64,000 nt of DNA from Enterobacter cloacae complex sp. R_G8 (GCF_024599795.1 NZ_CP102246.1:2790001-2854000), one strand, 5' to 3'. Shown: positions 52,549-62,073, counted from the first letter of the stretch. The notes: generated by a model not told the origin, from the sequence alone. Program-made: numbers and translations.

Positions 52549-53418
52549 TCATGTGGCAGCTGTCGCAGGGTCAGCGAGCAACGCATCGGCAATATCCAGC
52601 ATCACGCGCAGGCGATCCATATGCCGGAGATCAGAGTGATACCCTACCCAGATATCTTTGGACGGTGGTGGCTCCGGCATGCCAATGGGCTGCAATCCGG
52701 GAATGGCATCGCCAAGCGGTCGCGGCAGCACGGCGATGCCCATTCCCCGCTGGCACATCTGCGCCTGTACGGCCCGGCTGGTACTGGTGAACATACGACG
52801 TGATTGCGGGAACCTGTCCAGCAGCCAGGCGACGTCAGAAAAATGGGATTGTGCCGTATTCATCAGAATCAGCCCCACTGCGGCCGGGTTGTGTTGCGCG
52901 AGCCCGGCAACTTCCGGCGTTCCATACAGTGCATAGGGAATAGTCATCAGGCGGCGCTGGACAATGTCCGGCTCGGTAAAGGGCACGATGCGAAACGCGA
53001 TGTCGGCATCACGGCGCGACAGATTGAGCAAACGGTAGCTCGCGATGACCTCCGGCACAATCGCCGGATGGCGGCGCGTCAGCTCGCTCAGGACAGGTGC
53101 CAGTACATAGTTAGCAAACCACTCTGCAGAAGAAATCCGTAATATCCCTTCAAGACGTTCATGATTCCCGGCCAGACGCCGCTCCATCGCCAGCGCGGCA
53201 TTTTCCACCGTTTCTGCCAGCTTCAGAACCCTGTCTCCGGCATCTGTCAGCACCAGGCCCTCCTTCGTCCGGCGAAACAGGGCTTGCTGGGCTTCAACCT
53301 CAAGCGCCTTTATCCGCCGCCCAACCGTTGGATGGCTCACACCAAGGCTGCGGGCTGCCTCCCCGAAAGAGCCTTTACGCATAACTGCAAGAAATACCCT
53401 GACGTCGCCCCACTCCAT
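52549..53418 (-). CDS. LysR-family transcriptional regulator
   Basis: The protein has 289 residues from MEWGDVRVFLAVMRKGSFG (53418), the usual family start; the 19 codons upstream are not needed. The winged helix is FGEAARSLGVSHPTVGRRIKALEVEAQQALFRRTKEG. The effector domain has ILRISSAEWFANYVLAPVLSELTRRHP. It is divergent from an SDR-MFS pair 129 bases away, the probable target. It converges with the cytochrome gene with 2 bases between stops. Confidence 0.86.
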   Translation of the reverse strand: MEWGDVRVFLAVMRKGSFGEAARSLGVSHPTVGRRIKALEVEAQQALFRRTKEGLVLTDAGDRVLKLAETVENAALAMERRLAGNHERLEGILRISSAEWFANYVLAPVLSELTRRHPAIVPEVIASYRLLNLSRRDADIAFRIVPFTEPDIVQRRLMTIPYALYGTPEVAGLAQHNPAAVGLILMNTAQSHFSDVAWLLDRFPQSRRMFTSTSRAVQAQMCQRGMGIAVLPRPLGDAIPGLQPIGMPEPPPSKDIWVGYHSDLRHMDRLRVMLDIADALLADPATAAT

Positions 53419-53547
53419 GCCATCGCCTCGCCGTTCAAAAATGTACATCGAATATACAAAAGTGTCAGTTCCCAAACAACTTTGTCGATATCACTATAGC
53501 CGCATCTACCAGACCGCCTCTGGCGGCACGATGAGGAAGCTGAAGAC

Positions 53548-54294
53548 ATGAACAAATTAAAAGACAAAGTGGCCATTGTGACCGGTGGCTCCAGCGGTAT
53601 CGGCGCAGGCATTGCCCGTCAGCTGGCGGCAGACGGCGCGAAAGTCATCGTCAATTACGCCGCAAACAACAGTAACGCCAACAAGGTTGTTGCCGATATT
53701 GAAGCCGCCGGAGGACAAGCCATGGCAGTCGCGGCAGATGTTACCCGCCAGGCCGAAGTCGACGCGCTGATCAACGCGGCCATCAGCCATTTCGGGCGGC
53801 TGGACATTGTGGTGAACAATGCCGGTATTTATCAGTTCGCCAGCATTGAAGAGAGTACCGAAGCGCTCTATCGCAGGCAGTTCGACATCAATGTTCTGGG
53901 CCTGCTGTTGGTGACGGGTGCCGCTGTGCCGCATCTCGCTCAGGGCAGCAGCATTATCAACATCAGCTCGTTCGTCACTCGTGTCTTTATCCCCGAGAGC
54001 GCCATCTACAGCGGCACCAAAGGCGCGATTGATGTCATCACCGGCGTTCTTTCACGGGAACTGGGCCCGCGGGGAATACGTGTCAACGCGGTTAACCCTG
54101 GTCTTATCGAAACGGAAGGAAGCCACAGTGCGGGCGCGATAAATTCGGCGTTCCAGACCTGGAATGAAAGTCAGACGCCACTTGGCCGCATCGGCCAGGT
54201 GCAGGATGTGGCCCCGATTGTCTCATTTCTCGCATCAGACGACGCAGCGTGGGTCACCGGCGAGGTGATTCTGGCCTCTGGCGGCATGCGTTAA
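53548..54294 (+). CDS. SDR-family oxidoreductase (FabG-like)
   Basis: The protein has 248 residues. Cofactor motif VTGGSSGIGAGIARQL, NNAGIYQF, catalytic Ser in INISSFVTR, Tyr-x3-Lys in YSGTKGAI, and the late motif VNPGLIETEG. It is NAD(P)H-dependent; substrate unknown. An MFS exporter gene follows after 22 bases, and a divergent LysR gene precedes, so the three look like one detoxification module: modify, then export. Confidence 0.9.
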   Translation: MNKLKDKVAIVTGGSSGIGAGIARQLAADGAKVIVNYAANNSNANKVVADIEAAGGQAMAVAADVTRQAEVDALINAAISHFGRLDIVVNNAGIYQFASIEESTEALYRRQFDINVLGLLLVTGAAVPHLAQGSSIINISSFVTRVFIPESAIYSGTKGAIDVITGVLSRELGPRGIRVNAVNPGLIETEGSHSAGAINSAFQTWNESQTPLGRIGQVQDVAPIVSFLASDDAAWVTGEVILASGGMR

Positions 54295-54316
54295 TTTCCA
54301 CCTTACGGAGTGTACT

Positions 54317-55768
54317 ATGTCGACAGATACCCTCACGCAAGCCGAGCCGCGTCGCTGGGCAATGTTTGTCATCCTGCTGGTTGGCGCTTTTTTGCCGCCG
54401 CTCGATTTTTTTATCGTTAATGTGGCGCTGCCTGCTATTCAGGGCGAGCTGAGCGCCTCCTCCTCCACTGAGCAACTGGTCATTTCATCCTACGCTGCCG
54501 TGTATGCGGTAACCTTAATCACCGGCGGACGACTGGGTGATATTTATGGTCGCGGGAAGATGTTTTTCCTTGGGCTTATCGGTTTTGCTGCTGCCTCGCT
54601 GCTGTGCGGCTTAGCCTGGTCACCATGGGTATTGATTACCGGACGCGTGTTGCAAGGGGCGACGGCGGCGATCATGGCCCCCCAGGCGCTGGCTTCCGTT
54701 CAGGCCATTTTCCCGGAAGCAGAAAAACCGTTAGCGCTGAGTATCTATGGTGCCGTGTTTGGCCTGGCTTCCGTTATCGGGCAGGTTCTGGGCGGCATCC
54801 TGATTTCTGCAGACCTGTTCCACCTTGGATGGCGGGCTATTTTTCTTGTTAACCTGCCGGTTGCGCTGCTGGTAATTCTGTTTGGCCTGCCGCTGCTGAA
54901 AGAGACGCGGGGGCAATCGGCACAGCGACTGGACCCCATCGGCATGCTGCTGGCCACCGTTACGCTGAGCGCGTTGATTGTGCCGTTGATCGAAGGCCGT
55001 GAGTCAGGATGGCCGTGGTGGACGTGGCTGTCATTTATTGCGGTCCCGGTGCTGGCCTTCAGATTATGGCGTTATGAGCGTCGCCTGAGCGCAAACGGCG
55101 GTTCGCCGCTGCTTGATCCAGCCGTTTTACGAGCACCGGGACTGGGCCAGGGGCTTGCCATCGTTCTGCTGTTTTATTCCATCGGCGCCTTCTTTCTGCT
55201 GTTTTCTGTTTATCTTCAGGATGCATTGCATATCAGCGCCCTGCGCGCGGGACTGCTTTTTCTGCCCTTTGGCGTCGGCTTTCTGATCGGGCCGTTGCTG
55301 ACGCCCTACCTGAGACGTTTTGTTGGAAACTACCTGAGTGCAATCGGGATGGGGTGCGAAACATTGGGGTTAGCAGGCCTGGCAGGGTTGGTTGCCAGGA
55401 CGCTGACGGGGAGCGCTCCGGCCATACTGCCGCTCGCAGCGCTGCTGTTTGTTACCGGTCTTGGACAGGGGCTGGCGATGCCAACGCTGGTACGAATGGT
55501 GACCGGCCGCGTTGCACCAGCGTTCTCAGGCATGATTGCCGGCGTGACCAGTTCGACCCTGCAAATCAGCACCGCGCTGAGCGTTGCCGTCATCGGCGGC
55601 ATTTTTTACAGCATGCTGGACAATGATAAAAGCGGCGCAACTATCACGCATGCCTTTATCGTCGCGCTTCTGGCGATGGCGGTATGCCTCGGGACTGGCG
55701 CCGGATTGAGTATCCGGCTTATCCGTCGCACCTGCTCTGGCGTGTGCGTATCTGTAACGGGCACCTGA
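54317..55768 (+). CDS. DHA2-family MFS drug exporter (QacA/SmvA-like)
   Basis: The protein has 483 residues and about 14 membrane helices. Motif A is GGRLGDIYGRGKMFFLG; motif C region is GAVFGLASVIGQVLGGIL; DFFIVNVALPAIQGEL is the DHA2 motif D1. Proton-driven efflux of lipophilic cations or dyes is typical. GGAG lies upstream. It is cotranscribed with the SDR gene. No outer-membrane factor or adaptor is linked, unlike the three-part system at 15.8-20 kb. Confidence 0.88.
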   Translation: MSTDTLTQAEPRRWAMFVILLVGAFLPPLDFFIVNVALPAIQGELSASSSTEQLVISSYAAVYAVTLITGGRLGDIYGRGKMFFLGLIGFAAASLLCGLAWSPWVLITGRVLQGATAAIMAPQALASVQAIFPEAEKPLALSIYGAVFGLASVIGQVLGGILISADLFHLGWRAIFLVNLPVALLVILFGLPLLKETRGQSAQRLDPIGMLLATVTLSALIVPLIEGRESGWPWWTWLSFIAVPVLAFRLWRYERRLSANGGSPLLDPAVLRAPGLGQGLAIVLLFYSIGAFFLLFSVYLQDALHISALRAGLLFLPFGVGFLIGPLLTPYLRRFVGNYLSAIGMGCETLGLAGLAGLVARTLTGSAPAILPLAALLFVTGLGQGLAMPTLVRMVTGRVAPAFSGMIAGVTSSTLQISTALSVAVIGGIFYSMLDNDKSGATITHAFIVALLAMAVCLGTGAGLSIRLIRRTCSGVCVSVTGT

Positions 55769-55850
55769 CAATACGTATTCGCCCCAAATATATCCCCGCT
55801 GTTTTCGACCGGATATTTACATCGGTCAATGAGTGTTTTTTTAAACCAAT

Positions 55851-55871
55851 GGCCGCCTCCTTCAGGCGGCC
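55851..55871. other. GC-rich perfect stem-loop between MFS and omptin genes
   Basis: GGCCGCCT-CCTTC-AGGCGGCC, 8-bp stem, no U-tract after it on the plus strand. It may help end the MFS transcript. Confidence 0.4.
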
Positions 55872-55926
55872 CAAAGTTAAATATCACTCCCTAGGTCAAA
55901 TAATAAAAAAATACCAAAACTGGCAG

Positions 55927-55955
55927 TTGATTCTTATTTGTATGACTTTTAAGAT
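55927..55955 (+). promoter_or_regulatory. Probable promoter of the omptin gene
   Basis: TTGATT (55927-55932), exactly 17 bases, TAAGAT (55950-55955), 43 bases before the ATG. I looked for a PhoP box, known for pgtE and croP, and saw no convincing one. Confidence 0.5.
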
Positions 55956-55998
55956 TTGTCTGCAAGGCATTGATTAAATTTAATTTAGGGAAATAAAA

Positions 55999-56937
55999 AT
56001 GACAAGAAATATTGTTGCGGGAATGATGATGGCCGCGTTTTCAGGGGCAGTATATGCAGGATCCGCACAAGGCATACCGGATTTTTCACCAGACAGTTTA
56101 TCGGTTTCAGCCTCTGCCGGGATGCTGAGCGGAAAATCCCATGAAATGGTTTATGACGAAGTCACAGGAAGAAAAATAAGCCAGCTGGACTGGAAAATAA
56201 AAAATGTCGCCATCCTTAAAGGCGATATTTCCTGGGATGCTTACTCGTTTTTGACACTGAACGCCCGCGGCTGGACGTCTCTGGCATCAGGCTCGGGTCA
56301 TATGGATGACTATGACTGGATGAATGCAAAACAATCCTCCTGGACAGACCATTCATCCCATCCTTCGACCAACGTCAATTACGCCAATGAATACGATCTC
56401 AACGTTAAAGGCTGGATCTTCCAGGGCGATAACTATAAAGCTGGCGTAACCGCAGGTTATCAGGAAACGCGCTTCAGCTGGACGGCGACCGGTGGCTCTT
56501 ACAATTACGACAACGGCACCTATCAGGGGAATTTCCCGGCGGGTGAACGCGGTATTGGTTACAGCCAGCGCTTCTCCATGCCGTACATTGGCCTGGCGGG
56601 TCAGTACCGTTTCAATGATTTTGAATTCAATGCCCTGTTTAAATTCAGTGACTGGGTGCGCGCGCACGACAACGATGAGCACTATATGCGCGATCTGACC
56701 TTCCGTGAGAAGACCTCGGATTCCCGCTACTACGGTGCGTCCGTTGACGCAGGTTATTACGTCACGCCGAACGCCAAAGTGTTCGCAGAATTTACCTATA
56801 GCAGTTACGAAGAAGGTAAAGGCGGTACGCAGATTATTGATACCAATACTGGCGAATCGGGCTCTATTGGCGGAGACGCTGCCGGTATTTCAAACCGCAA
56901 CTATACCATTACCGCGGGTCTGCAATACCGCTTCTGA
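55999..56937 (+). CDS. Omptin-family outer-membrane protease
   Basis: The protein has 312 residues (OmpT has 317 as precursor). A signal peptide is present ([22 protein letters not shown]). The beta-barrel ends in an aromatic residue (AGLQYRF), the outer-membrane assembly signal. Catalytic sites match OmpT: the Asp pair in MDDYDWM and the Asp-His pair in [11 protein letters not shown]. It cuts peptides, usually between basic residues, and in relatives inactivates cationic antimicrobial peptides or activates plasminogen. LPS-binding arginines are not clear by eye. AGGGAAAT precedes the ATG. A terminator follows. Confidence 0.93.
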   Translation: MTRNIVAGMMMAAFSGAVYAGSAQGIPDFSPDSLSVSASAGMLSGKSHEMVYDEVTGRKISQLDWKIKNVAILKGDISWDAYSFLTLNARGWTSLASGSGHMDDYDWMNAKQSSWTDHSSHPSTNVNYANEYDLNVKGWIFQGDNYKAGVTAGYQETRFSWTATGGSYNYDNGTYQGNFPAGERGIGYSQRFSMPYIGLAGQYRFNDFEFNALFKFSDWVRAHDNDEHYMRDLTFREKTSDSRYYGASVDAGYYVTPNAKVFAEFTYSSYEEGKGGTQIIDTNTGESGSIGGDAAGISNRNYTITAGLQYRF

Positions 56938-56961
56938 TCCTGTTGTGGTTAATCAAGATCG

Positions 56962-56982
56962 GGCCCCTGACGGGGCCTTTTT
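56962..56982 (+). terminator. Rho-independent terminator after the omptin gene
   Basis: GGCCCC-TGAC-GGGGCC followed by TTTTTG. Confidence 0.92.
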
Positions 56983-57088
56983 GTGATGTTGAGTTAAACT
57001 CACATTGATTCTCACTATTTGTCGTTTTTCAAACGCGACGTCCCTGAAATATCATCCTTCAAAATTGATAAATGTTCAGGGAGCAAAC

Positions 57089-57559
57089 ATGACGCTTGAC
57101 GTTATATTTCATTTAATGAAGCTGGTCTCACTAGATGAATATTCATCCGGCGCCAATTTATCGGCACTGCTGGAATCGCTGTCAGCAGAAAAAGAGAACG
57201 ATGTTACCCTTGCGGCCTTTGTACATCGCCTTCACATTCTGTGTGCCGCTCACAGCGACCCCATGCAAGCTGAGGCGCTGCTCGCCGCTAATCTGCCAAA
57301 AGAAGGGGAACCCCTTCCCGTGCTGGATTTTTCAGGATGGCCGCTGGTGCGTTACGCCCTCTCAGGTGAATTACAAACGCCCGAGTCCGAGGCGTACTTT
57401 CAGAACGTCACGTCGGCTGCCACTATATTACGTGCGGCAATAATAGATTCAGAGCGTGCAAACAATAGGCCTGCGATCGCTATTCTCGATAAACTTCTCA
57501 ACCTGAACGGTGCATTGCCGGAAAGGTATAAAAAAATGGCAAATATTCCATACGCCTGA
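57089..57559 (+). CDS. Protein of unknown function
   Basis: The protein has 156 residues from ATG 57089, with AGGGAG 7 bases upstream; an in-frame extension to 57005 has no better start. It is acidic and mostly helical with no membrane segment or signal (LDVIFHLMKLVSLDEYSSGANLSALLESL, FVHRLHILCAAHSDPMQAEALLAANLP). No family is recognised. It stands alone between the omptin terminator and a convergent LysR gene. Confidence 0.65.
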   Translation: MTLDVIFHLMKLVSLDEYSSGANLSALLESLSAEKENDVTLAAFVHRLHILCAAHSDPMQAEALLAANLPKEGEPLPVLDFSGWPLVRYALSGELQTPESEAYFQNVTSAATILRAAIIDSERANNRPAIAILDKLLNLNGALPERYKKMANIPYA

Positions 57560-57568
57560 AGTTTATAG

Positions 57569-57602
57569 AGCAGGATACGCCCGCGGCATATCCTGCTTTT
57601 GA
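57569..57602 (+). terminator. Terminator between convergent genes
   Basis: AGCAGGATA (57569-57577) and TATCCTGCT (57589-57597), 9-bp stem with an 11-base loop, followed by TTTG. It ends the gene above and may work both ways. Confidence 0.65.
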
Positions 57603-57605
57603 TGA

Positions 57606-58529
57606 CTACAGCCGGTGCTCGTCGTATTCCAGACAGATGATATCGAGAGAAGGAATCACCGGGGCATGCAGGTTAAGCCAGTCCAGCAGACATTCAATAC
57701 TCTTTTTCCTGAGTGAATTTTTCGGCCAGACAATGTAATAACCGTCCCCGGTGGCGATGGCTTCTTTGAAAGGCAGCGCAAGCAGGCCGCTATTCAGCGC
57801 GTCAAGCGAAAGCAGCAGGTCGGCAATCGCGACGCCATGGCCGTTCATCGCAGCACTACTCCCTTGCTCAAGGGTGTCGAAAACCGCTCCGCGACTCATA
57901 TCAAGCCCGGGGAATAACCCCGTCCTTCTCAGCCACCGTCGCCAGTCGCGTCTGTCCGGGGAAGGATGGATCAGATCGCACTGCGAAAGTTGCTCTCGGG
58001 CAGATTCCCGTAAAGCGGGGGTACAGACCGGAATAAGCCATTCACTGAAAAGCAATCGGCTCTCCGTTGACTCGCCAAAATGCCCGTTGCCCAGCAGGAT
58101 CGCGCAATCATAGGGCTCTCGCGTGAAATCAACGGTATCGATGTCCATCCAGACGCTGGCTATTTCTACGTTGGGTTTTTCATGATGTTCACGAAACGAT
58201 CGCAGGACGTTAAGCAACCATCTCATGGTGAGCGTACTCGGTGCCTTCAGCCGCAGCAGGTGGTTTTCACTTCTGAAAGCCCGACAGGCCCACTCGATGC
58301 TCCTGAACCCTTCGTGAAGCTGCCCGGCCAGAACACGCCCCGCCTCACTGATCTCCACTCTCGGCCCCTGCCGTTTGAACAACTCACAGTCGAACCACAT
58401 TTCAAGGGTGCGGACATGTCTGCTGACCGCGCCCGGCGTAATATTGAGCACTTCAGCGGCTTTACTGAAGGAGTTTACTCGCGCAGCGACTTCAAAGGCG
58501 CGCAGGGCATAGAGTGGTGGTAAGGACAT
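57606..58529 (-). CDS. LysR-family regulator (GcvA-like)
   Basis: The protein has 307 residues. MSLPPLYALRAFEVAARVNSFSKAAEVLNITPGAVSRHVRTLEMWFDCELFKRQGPRVEISEAG is the GcvA-type DNA-binding start. The effector domain contains DTVDFTREPYDCAILLGNGHFG. AAAGGGG lies 5 bases before the ATG. It has no divergent partner: the next gene upstream is another LysR on the same strand 37 bases away, so its target is uncertain. Confidence 0.85.
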   Translation of the reverse strand: MSLPPLYALRAFEVAARVNSFSKAAEVLNITPGAVSRHVRTLEMWFDCELFKRQGPRVEISEAGRVLAGQLHEGFRSIEWACRAFRSENHLLRLKAPSTLTMRWLLNVLRSFREHHEKPNVEIASVWMDIDTVDFTREPYDCAILLGNGHFGESTESRLLFSEWLIPVCTPALRESAREQLSQCDLIHPSPDRRDWRRWLRRTGLFPGLDMSRGAVFDTLEQGSSAAMNGHGVAIADLLLSLDALNSGLLALPFKEAIATGDGYYIVWPKNSLRKKSIECLLDWLNLHAPVIPSLDIICLEYDEHRL

Positions 58530-58566
58530 AATTCCCCTTTACAGGATAGCGGCCGAAACCAGAGGT

Positions 58567-59469
58567 TCACCTTGAGTGACTGGCAGGCGTAGTGATTTCA
58601 GCCAGCAGCCAGCGTTCAAACGTCACTAACGCCGCGTCATTGATTCCCGTTTCCGCCGGTTTAATGAAACAGAATGTCTTAATTAACCTTTCTGAGGCAG
58701 GCCATGGCGAAACCAGCATGCCGCTGCGTAGTTCGTTTTCGATATACATGCGTGGTATCAATGCGACGCCGTGACCTGCCAGCACAGCAGCGATCGCCAT
58801 TTCATGAAGATCGTACCGTACGCCCTGAGACGGGTTATCAAGCCTGATCCCGCTTTCCAGGGCATAGCGATGCCACGCATCCGGATTCTGCCGGCGATGG
58901 ATCCGCGCAAGTGCATTGAGTTGCTCACCGGGTTCCTTATCCATTAACAGTGCAGGATGACACACCGGCACCAGTTTTTCCTCAAACAACGGCTGCAGTC
59001 GCATCCCGGCCCAGGCGGGATGTTGAAAATGAACGACGGCATCAAAGCCGCTCCCGGGCAAAATAAACGGATCCGTTCTGGCCGCAAGATTGACTGAGAT
59101 CTCAGGGAACTGCGAGGTAAAGCGGCTCAGGCGGGGAATGAGCCAACGGCTGCAAAACGTCGGCAGCACGGCAATATCCAGACTCTGAATCCCCTCCTGC
59201 ATGCCCATGATGTCCTGAGTCTCCCTTTCGAGCCGCTCAAGAGTTTCACGTACATGATGAGCATAGCGCGCGCCAGCAGGATTCAGCTTTACGCGGCTCC
59301 CGGTACGGTCAAACAGTTTGCAGTTTAACAGCGATTCCAGACGTGCAATCTGGCGGCTAATCGCCCCTTCCGTCAGAAAGAGCTCCTCTGCAGCCCGGGC
59401 AAAATTACCGTGCCTGGCAGCGGCATCAAAAGCCTGCAAAGAGGCGCTACTGGGTATCTTTTTGCGCAT
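58567..59469 (-). CDS. LysR-family regulator (GcvA-like)
   Basis: The protein has 300 residues from MRKKIPSSASLQAFDAAARHG (59469), the family's usual start; a 58-codon upstream extension is not supported. The winged helix is FARAAEELFLTEGAISRQIARLESLLNCKLFDR. The effector domain has LDIAVLPTFCSRWLIPRLSRF and VAHGVAL-type end AVLAGHGVALIPRMYIE. It is divergent from the two-gene unit with the MBL hydrolase, 134 bases away, which is its likely target. Confidence 0.86.
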   Translation of the reverse strand: MRKKIPSSASLQAFDAAARHGNFARAAEELFLTEGAISRQIARLESLLNCKLFDRTGSRVKLNPAGARYAHHVRETLERLERETQDIMGMQEGIQSLDIAVLPTFCSRWLIPRLSRFTSQFPEISVNLAARTDPFILPGSGFDAVVHFQHPAWAGMRLQPLFEEKLVPVCHPALLMDKEPGEQLNALARIHRRQNPDAWHRYALESGIRLDNPSQGVRYDLHEMAIAAVLAGHGVALIPRMYIENELRSGMLVSPWPASERLIKTFCFIKPAETGINDAALVTFERWLLAEITTPASHSR

Positions 59470-59516
59470 TAAGCCTGGTCCTGAGGCCGCGCGTATTCTG
59501 CGCAGTCGATGAGTTA

Positions 59517-59536
59517 ATGTCACTGAACCATGACAT
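59517..59536. promoter_or_regulatory. Inverted repeat in the LysR/MBL divergent promoter
   Basis: ATGTCA-N8-TGACAT, perfect 6-bp arms, midway between the divergent starts; it contains a T-N11-A type LysR core. Confidence 0.5.
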
Positions 59537-59603
59537 AGTATCGATTTAACGCACGAAAAACAGCCTGTAGCATGATGAAAAGTCATTAAGTGAAGAGGTT
59601 GTG

Positions 59604-60146
59604 ATGTTCTATATCGTGGAATGTTCGTATAACGATCCGCCAAGCGAAGCTGAGTGGAACACGTTTTATAGTCAGGAGAAATTACCCGCTCTTCTCTCCG
59701 TGACCGGATTTATGACGTCTCAGCGTTTTCGGGCCATCACGCCTGGCTGCCCGGTTTATCTTGCCCTGCATACCGTTACCAACGCGGATGTTTTGCACAG
59801 CGAAGAGTACCGTCTGAAAGGCGGCGGTAATTTTTCTCGCTGGCAGAGCTGCATAACTGACTGGCACCGTAATCTCTATGCCTGTGAAGATCCGGCGCCC
59901 GCTCTCTCCTGCGATCAAATTTTGCTGTTAAGCACTCAGCTTGTTAGTCCTGCCGGACACCGGGCCATCGACATGCAGGCCGTGGGGCTGGATTGTTCAC
60001 CGGAACGTCGCGTTGCGTGGGTGTTGCCTCGTGAAACTGCCGTCCATGCTTTGACTCTTCCTGAGGTCTATCTCTACGAACCACTGACACCCCAGTTGCA
60101 GCGTTCAGGCATCAATACGCAATCAGAACAGCGGAGTACGCGATGA
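59604..60146 (+). CDS. Protein of unknown function, possibly dimeric alpha/beta-barrel
   Basis: The protein has 180 residues from ATG 59604, with AGAGG upstream (a GTG just before it is in frame). The first half (YIVECSYNDPPSEAEWNTFYSQEKLPALLSVTGFMTSQRF) looks like an EthD/ferredoxin-like barrel of the kind seen in small catabolic enzymes; this is by shape only. It overlaps the MBL hydrolase gene by 4 bases, and a divergent LysR gene lies upstream, so it probably shares a catabolic pathway with the hydrolase. Confidence 0.75.
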   Translation: MFYIVECSYNDPPSEAEWNTFYSQEKLPALLSVTGFMTSQRFRAITPGCPVYLALHTVTNADVLHSEEYRLKGGGNFSRWQSCITDWHRNLYACEDPAPALSCDQILLLSTQLVSPAGHRAIDMQAVGLDCSPERRVAWVLPRETAVHALTLPEVYLYEPLTPQLQRSGINTQSEQRSTR

Positions 60147-60982
60147 TTCCGTCCACCTTCCCGGTACGCCAGATTGGCGATTTTGAGATTACCGCGCTCA
60201 GTGACGGCGTTCTGTCAGCTCGTCTCGATTTGCTCTCAGGAATTGAAAACGCGGCGGCAAGCGAAATCCAGGAGCATGCAGGTGTCGCGGAACCCGGTGA
60301 TATTCACATCAATGGCTACCTCATCCGGGGCCGGGGGAGAATTATTCTGGTTGACGCTGGCGCAGGTGGGGTGAACAACGTGGGGGGTGACCTTATCACC
60401 CATCTCGCCGCGGTTGGCGTGGACCCTGACGAGGTGGATACCGTTTTATTAACGCACTGTCATCCGGACCATATTGGTGGTCTGCTGGATGCTGAACAGC
60501 GTCCTGTCTATCAACATGCAGATATTTTTCTTCACCCTCTGGAAGCGGAACACTGGTGGGACGATAACACGCTAAACAGTGCCGATGCGCGTACAGCGCG
60601 TAATTTCAGGCTCGTGCGCCAGACGTTACAGGCGTGTGGTCAACAGGTGCGTTTATTCGATGAGAACAGTGTTGCCGAAGGGATCCTGCCGGTCTGGTTA
60701 CCCGGCCACACGCCCGGACATACCGGGTTTCGCATTCACTCGCATGACAAGGACTTACTCATATGGGGAGATATTGTCCACTACCCGCATATACAGTCTG
60801 CCCTGCCGGAGGTTTGCATCGCCTTTGACGCGGATCCTGCACAGGCCGAAGCAACGCGTAAAGAGGTGCTGGAACGCGCGGTCAGGGAGAATCTGCTCGT
60901 TGCGGGAATGCATATCGGGCCACAAGGGTTTGCGCGCGTTCTCCGTGTGGGAAGTGGATATCGACTCTCTTACTCTGGTTAA
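60143..60982 (+). CDS. MBL-fold metallo-hydrolase
   Basis: The protein has 279 residues. The metal site is LLTHCHPDHIGG: His105, His107, Asp109 and His110. Later ligands are in PGHTPGHTGF and LLIWGDIVHYPH, with a final His in AGMHIG. It binds two metal ions and hydrolyses an ester, lactone or thioester; the general pattern is close to lactonase/quorum-quenching-type members, but the substrate is not known. Cotranscribed with the preceding gene (ATGA overlap). Confidence 0.88.
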   Translation: MIPSTFPVRQIGDFEITALSDGVLSARLDLLSGIENAAASEIQEHAGVAEPGDIHINGYLIRGRGRIILVDAGAGGVNNVGGDLITHLAAVGVDPDEVDTVLLTHCHPDHIGGLLDAEQRPVYQHADIFLHPLEAEHWWDDNTLNSADARTARNFRLVRQTLQACGQQVRLFDENSVAEGILPVWLPGHTPGHTGFRIHSHDKDLLIWGDIVHYPHIQSALPEVCIAFDADPAQAEATRKEVLERAVRENLLVAGMHIGPQGFARVLRVGSGYRLSYSG

Positions 60983-61006
60983 GACGTCAGGCTTGTTCAT
61001 TCGCGT

Positions 61007-61510
61007 TCAGCATACGGGCCTTTCTCTTTCGTCAATCCAGCGCATCAATTCCGGAAGCTGTGTTTCTGAGAATACCGCGATCCCATGTTCAGCGAGTAAT
61101 GCTGCCGCGACACCCATCCCCGTGTTGCGCACGCCGCTAAAAGAACCATCATAGATATGCTGGCTCCCGCAGGTTGGGCTGCCATCCGTGAGCAGCGCAG
61201 CGCGACAGCCATGCTCCTGTGCGGTACGCAGCGCCAGCCAGGCGGCAAGCTGATAGTGCTCTGTGACATCCTGGCCCGTATTCTCAATGATTCTGGCCTG
61301 CCCGCGCATGACATCCCGACCGTCGGCCGACAAAATCTCTGCTGGTGGTCGGGGTACCGGCAACCCGGCAGCCAGTTCAGGGCAGTGGATCACTAACCGC
61401 TGCTCCGCTTGCCAGCGGGAGAGTTGCGCCATCGCCTTCGCTTTTTCGCTGCCGTTATAACGAACCCTGAACCCCATCAGGCACGCACTGACCAGAATTT
61501 TATTTATCAT
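61007..61510 (-). CDS. DUF523 family protein
   Basis: The protein has 167 residues. DUF523 blocks are ILVSACLMGFRVRYNGSEK, CPELAAGLPVPRPPAEI and ALLTDGSPTCGSQHIYDGSFSGVRNTGMGVAAALL. Conserved cysteines (SACLMG, HCPE, PTCGS) suggest a metal or Fe-S site. The family's function is not established; some members are fused to DUF1722 in E. coli YbgA-type proteins. Confidence 0.88.
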   Translation of the reverse strand: MINKILVSACLMGFRVRYNGSEKAKAMAQLSRWQAEQRLVIHCPELAAGLPVPRPPAEILSADGRDVMRGQARIIENTGQDVTEHYQLAAWLALRTAQEHGCRAALLTDGSPTCGSQHIYDGSFSGVRNTGMGVAAALLAEHGIAVFSETQLPELMRWIDERERPVC

Positions 61511-61703
61511 CGCTTCCCTGTCGTGTAGATGATGAAAGTGAGGAAGTGTAACACGCTGCGGATACGGGCGTGGGTGGTGAAGGTTGGCTGTGTGCGATAA
61601 GTTCAGGTGAGGAAGATAAGCAACTGTTTAATCGTCGGGCTGTTCAGTATTATTAATCAGCATCGTAAATTGTCTGAGTTCGGTACGCTAATGAGGGATT
61701 AGG

Positions 61704-62021
61704 ATGGAACAGAATTTCACACCTGAACAGATTGAAATGATAAACCGTGTTGTCTTTGCGCAAATCAACATAATGAATGAGAAAGTTGCTGAAATCATTG
61801 AAGATACCGAGTCTACAGCACATCTTCAATTGAAGGATAACGGCATCGACATGACAGATTTCTCTCCTGCGAATAAGCATTTCCTGATGATGTCGCTTAT
61901 ACAACATCTGATAGATAACGTGCACGGTGGCGATATGGCGCTGGCCCAAAAGATGCTGACTATGGAAGCAAAGAGGCTGAACATCAGCGTAAATGCTGAG
62001 GCGGATAAGTCGAGAGAGTGA
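61704..62021 (+). CDS. Small protein of unknown function
   Basis: The protein has 105 residues, acidic and helical: FTPEQIEMINRVVFAQINIMNEKVAEIIED, then FSPANKHFLMMSLIQHLIDNV. No signal or membrane segment. GATTAGG precedes the ATG. It is more AT-rich than its neighbours and stands alone between two minus-strand genes. Not recognised. Confidence 0.6.
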   Translation: MEQNFTPEQIEMINRVVFAQINIMNEKVAEIIEDTESTAHLQLKDNGIDMTDFSPANKHFLMMSLIQHLIDNVHGGDMALAQKMLTMEAKRLNISVNAEADKSRE

Positions 62022-62073
62022 GTCGCAGAAATGGTCGGGCATGGGTCATTCCTGGAATTGTGATGACGTATGC

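Noticed and set aside
55769-55998. PhoP box before the omptin gene
   Set aside because: No pair of TGTTTA-like hexamers with 5-base spacing on either strand; only a plain TTGATT-N17-TAAGAT promoter is seen.
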